Origin: PHAA01 sp964494735
GTDB taxonomy: Bacteria; Bacillota; Syntrophomonadia; Syntrophomonadales; Syntrophomonadaceae
DNA length: 64,000 nt
Assembly (NCBI GenBank): GCA_964494735.1
Contig: CAZBSD010000008.1
Coordinates: forward strand, 5,344 to 69,343
Reading direction: 5' to 3'
Within the stretch, counting starts at the first letter, position 1. The number at the start of each line of letters is the position of its first letter. The notes beneath the pieces are model-generated. The model did not search any database. It was not told where the DNA came from and worked only from the letters and a program-made list of their open reading frames with translations. Both the position numbers and the translations under genes were made by a program. This document shows positions 62,414 through 64,000 of this stretch, in pieces.

Positions 62414-63880
62414 TTGGAAGAGGTTAGAGTAAGATTTGCTCCTAGTCCCACCGGCGCTCTGCATATCGGAGGGGCTCGCACTGCTTTGTTCAACTGGCTT
62501 TTCGCCCGCCGAAATAAGGGGACTTTGGTATTACGCCTGGAAGACACTGACCTGCAGCGCTCCCGGGATGATGCCGCCGCTGGGATCGTCGACGGTTTGA
62601 AATGGCTGGGCTTGGATTGGCAGGAAGGGCCGGAAATCGGTGGGGATTACGGCCCCTATCGGCAAAGTGATCGGTTGTCCATATATAAGTCACACATCCA
62701 GCAGCTCCTGGACCAGGGTCTGGCCTATCACTGTTTTTGCAGCGCCGATGAGCTGAAACGCCAGCGGGATGAAGCCCAGGCGGAAAAGAGGAACTACCTG
62801 TACAGCGGCGCCTGCACCCACTTGACTGACGATGAAATTGCGGTACGCAAGGCAGCCGGGATACAGCCGGTGGTACGGCTCAAGGTAAACCGGCTGGGGC
62901 ACACGATCGTAAAGGACCTCATCCGCGGCGAGGTGAACTTCGACAACCAGCTGCTGGATGATTTTATAATCGCCAAATCAGACGGATGGCCTACCTATAA
63001 TTTCGCGGTGGTGGTGGACGACCATACCATGAAGATCAGTCATGTGATACGGGCCGAGGAGCATCTTTCCAACACCCCCAAGCAGATAAAGGTTTACCAG
63101 GCCTTAGGTTGGGATCTGCCCCAGTTTGCTCACGTCTCTATGATCCTGGCCCCCGACCGCAGCAAACTTTCCAAGCGCCATGGGGCTACCTCGGTGCAGG
63201 AGTTTCGAGAGCAGGGCTACCTGCCCGAGGCTCTGGTCAACTATTTGGTGTTGTTGGGCTGGTCACCCGGAGAGGATATCGACATCTATCCCCTGCAGCA
63301 GATGGTGGATAATTTTTCTCTGGCATCGGTGTCGCGTTCGCCTGCTATCTATGATTTAGTCAAACTGACCTGGATGAATGGTATATACCTGGCGGCTGCC
63401 GATCTGGAGCGGGTGGTGGAATTGGTCAAACCGGAAGCCGAACAACGAGGCTGGTGGGACCCGCATAATCCCTGCTATTTCAACAAGGTGATAGAGTTGG
63501 TACGCAGCCGGGCCAAGACCACGGGTGACATTTTGCCCCTGTCCGCTTATTTCTTCGTCGCCCCAACCACCTATGACCCTAAAGGCATCCAGAAATATTT
63601 CCTTCCTCCTGACAGCGCCGTCAATCTTAGGGCTGCCGCGGAGATAATCGCCATGGTGGGCGACTATAATGCGGCCGCCATTGAGGAGGCTATGCGTTCA
63701 AAGGCAGGGCAGCTGGAGATCAAGGCCTCAGCCCTCATCCACCCCACCCGGCTGGCCTTGACCGGACTTACCAACACCCCTGGTCTGTTCGAGGTGATGG
63801 AATTGCTGGGACGGGACGTCTGCGCTGCCAGGATAGCACGGGCATTAGCCTTCATCGATACCCTGCCGCCACAAAAGTAG
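62414..63880 (+). CDS. gltX: Glutamyl-tRNA synthetase
   Basis: A 488-residue class-I enzyme. HIGH is HIGG (17-20), KMSKS is KLSKR (251-255), and the glutamate site RFAPSPTGALHIGG is intact. The start is a TTG with GAAGGAG 9 nt upstream. A tRNA-Gln follows, which many GltX enzymes mischarge for amidation by GatCAB. Confidence 0.97.
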   Translation: MEEVRVRFAPSPTGALHIGGARTALFNWLFARRNKGTLVLRLEDTDLQRSRDDAAAGIVDGLKWLGLDWQEGPEIGGDYGPYRQSDRLSIYKSHIQQLLDQGLAYHCFCSADELKRQRDEAQAEKRNYLYSGACTHLTDDEIAVRKAAGIQPVVRLKVNRLGHTIVKDLIRGEVNFDNQLLDDFIIAKSDGWPTYNFAVVVDDHTMKISHVIRAEEHLSNTPKQIKVYQALGWDLPQFAHVSMILAPDRSKLSKRHGATSVQEFREQGYLPEALVNYLVLLGWSPGEDIDIYPLQQMVDNFSLASVSRSPAIYDLVKLTWMNGIYLAAADLERVVELVKPEAEQRGWWDPHNPCYFNKVIELVRSRAKTTGDILPLSAYFFVAPTTYDPKGIQKYFLPPDSAVNLRAAAEIIAMVGDYNAAAIEEAMRSKAGQLEIKASALIHPTRLALTGLTNTPGLFEVMELLGRDVCAARIARALAFIDTLPPQK

Positions 63881-63887
63881 TATTGTT

Positions 63888-63917
63888 TTGACAAGTCAAA
63901 CCACCCTGTATTATAAT
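63888..63917 (+). promoter_or_regulatory. SigA-type promoter of the tRNA-Gln
   Basis: TTGACA (63888-63893), 18 nt, TATAAT (63912-63917): consensus at both boxes. It lies 31 nt before the tRNA start. Confidence 0.85.
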
Positions 63918-63948
63918 TACTTTTGCGCGAGCGTATTGGCGCGAGTGC

Positions 63949-64000
63949 AGCCGGATGGTGTAGTGGTAGCACGACTGACTCTGGATCAGTTCGCCAGGGT
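63949..64000 (+). tRNA. tRNA-Gln (CTG anticodon), 3' part outside window
   Basis: The acceptor strand AGCCGGA, D-stem GTGT/GCAC and anticodon stem ACTGA/TCAGT fold well. The loop CTCTGGA carries CTG at 63981-63983, which reads CAG (glutamine). The sequence ends in the T-stem (AGGGT). Confidence 0.88.

Noticed and set aside
1..64000. CRISPR arrays, rRNA genes, intact insertion sequences or prophage genes
   Set aside because: No regularly spaced repeats, rRNA signatures, transposases or phage genes were seen.

Overview
The window reads as chromosome from a spore-forming, butyrate-oxidising anaerobe of the Firmicutes, most like the Syntrophomonadaceae (inference). The evidence is a complete five-gene butyrate beta-oxidation operon, SpoVM, YunB and YlmC sporulation proteins, a SepF/DivIVA/YlmE cell-division cluster, the MurT/GatD pair, AddAB instead of RecBCD, frequent GTG/TTG starts behind strong AGGAGG sites, and moderate-to-high G+C. 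Position 5376-5475 is a run of 100 Ns, so this is a draft scaffold. Almost all genes lie on the minus strand.

Left part (1-14.1 kb): a MarR regulator with two palindromic operators in its own promoter heads a likely operon with a DUF6544 protein and a serine beta-lactamase-like membrane lipoprotein that runs off the left edge. Then come a D,D-carboxypeptidase, a repeat-flanked assembly gap, a sporulation-type PAS histidine kinase and the addB-addA recombination nuclease. Two short dispersed repeat families sit between these genes.

Metabolic core (14.4-23.2 kb): hbd, crt, a CoA transferase, a thiolase and a long acyl-CoA dehydrogenase form one operon. Together they interconvert butyryl-CoA and acetyl-CoA and move CoA between the acids. 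A textbook sigma-54 -24/-12 promoter precedes hbd, two near-identical inverted repeats lie further upstream, and the next gene upstream is a PAS/AAA+/Fis sigma-54 activator. This gives a self-contained regulatory circuit.

Middle (23.3-38.4 kb): DMT and ZIP transporters, a TIGR04086-type membrane protein, a 21-residue SpoVM gene, a DUF3343-DinG pair, a Lon-like protease with a lipoprotein, an MBL hydrolase, and an AT-rich patch. The patch carries a GH3-like adenylating enzyme translationally coupled to a 7TM-GAF-GGDEF-HD-GYP protein, with a ThiF/E1-like protein next to it. A small promoter-bearing peptide or RNA locus follows at 38.2-38.4 kb.

Right part (38.4-64 kb): glycosyltransferase-murT-gatD-polyprenyl synthase-YtpB-like terpene synthase operon; DUF5665; ileS-ACT and PFL; nth; an amino-acid ABC importer with an internal terminator; the pgeF-hlyD-ylmE-sepF-proC-yggT-U32-divIVA-yggU cluster; nrdR; ylmC; yunB; gltX; and a tRNA-Gln cut by the right edge. 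All functions are assigned by reading motifs and recalled family features; no database search was run.
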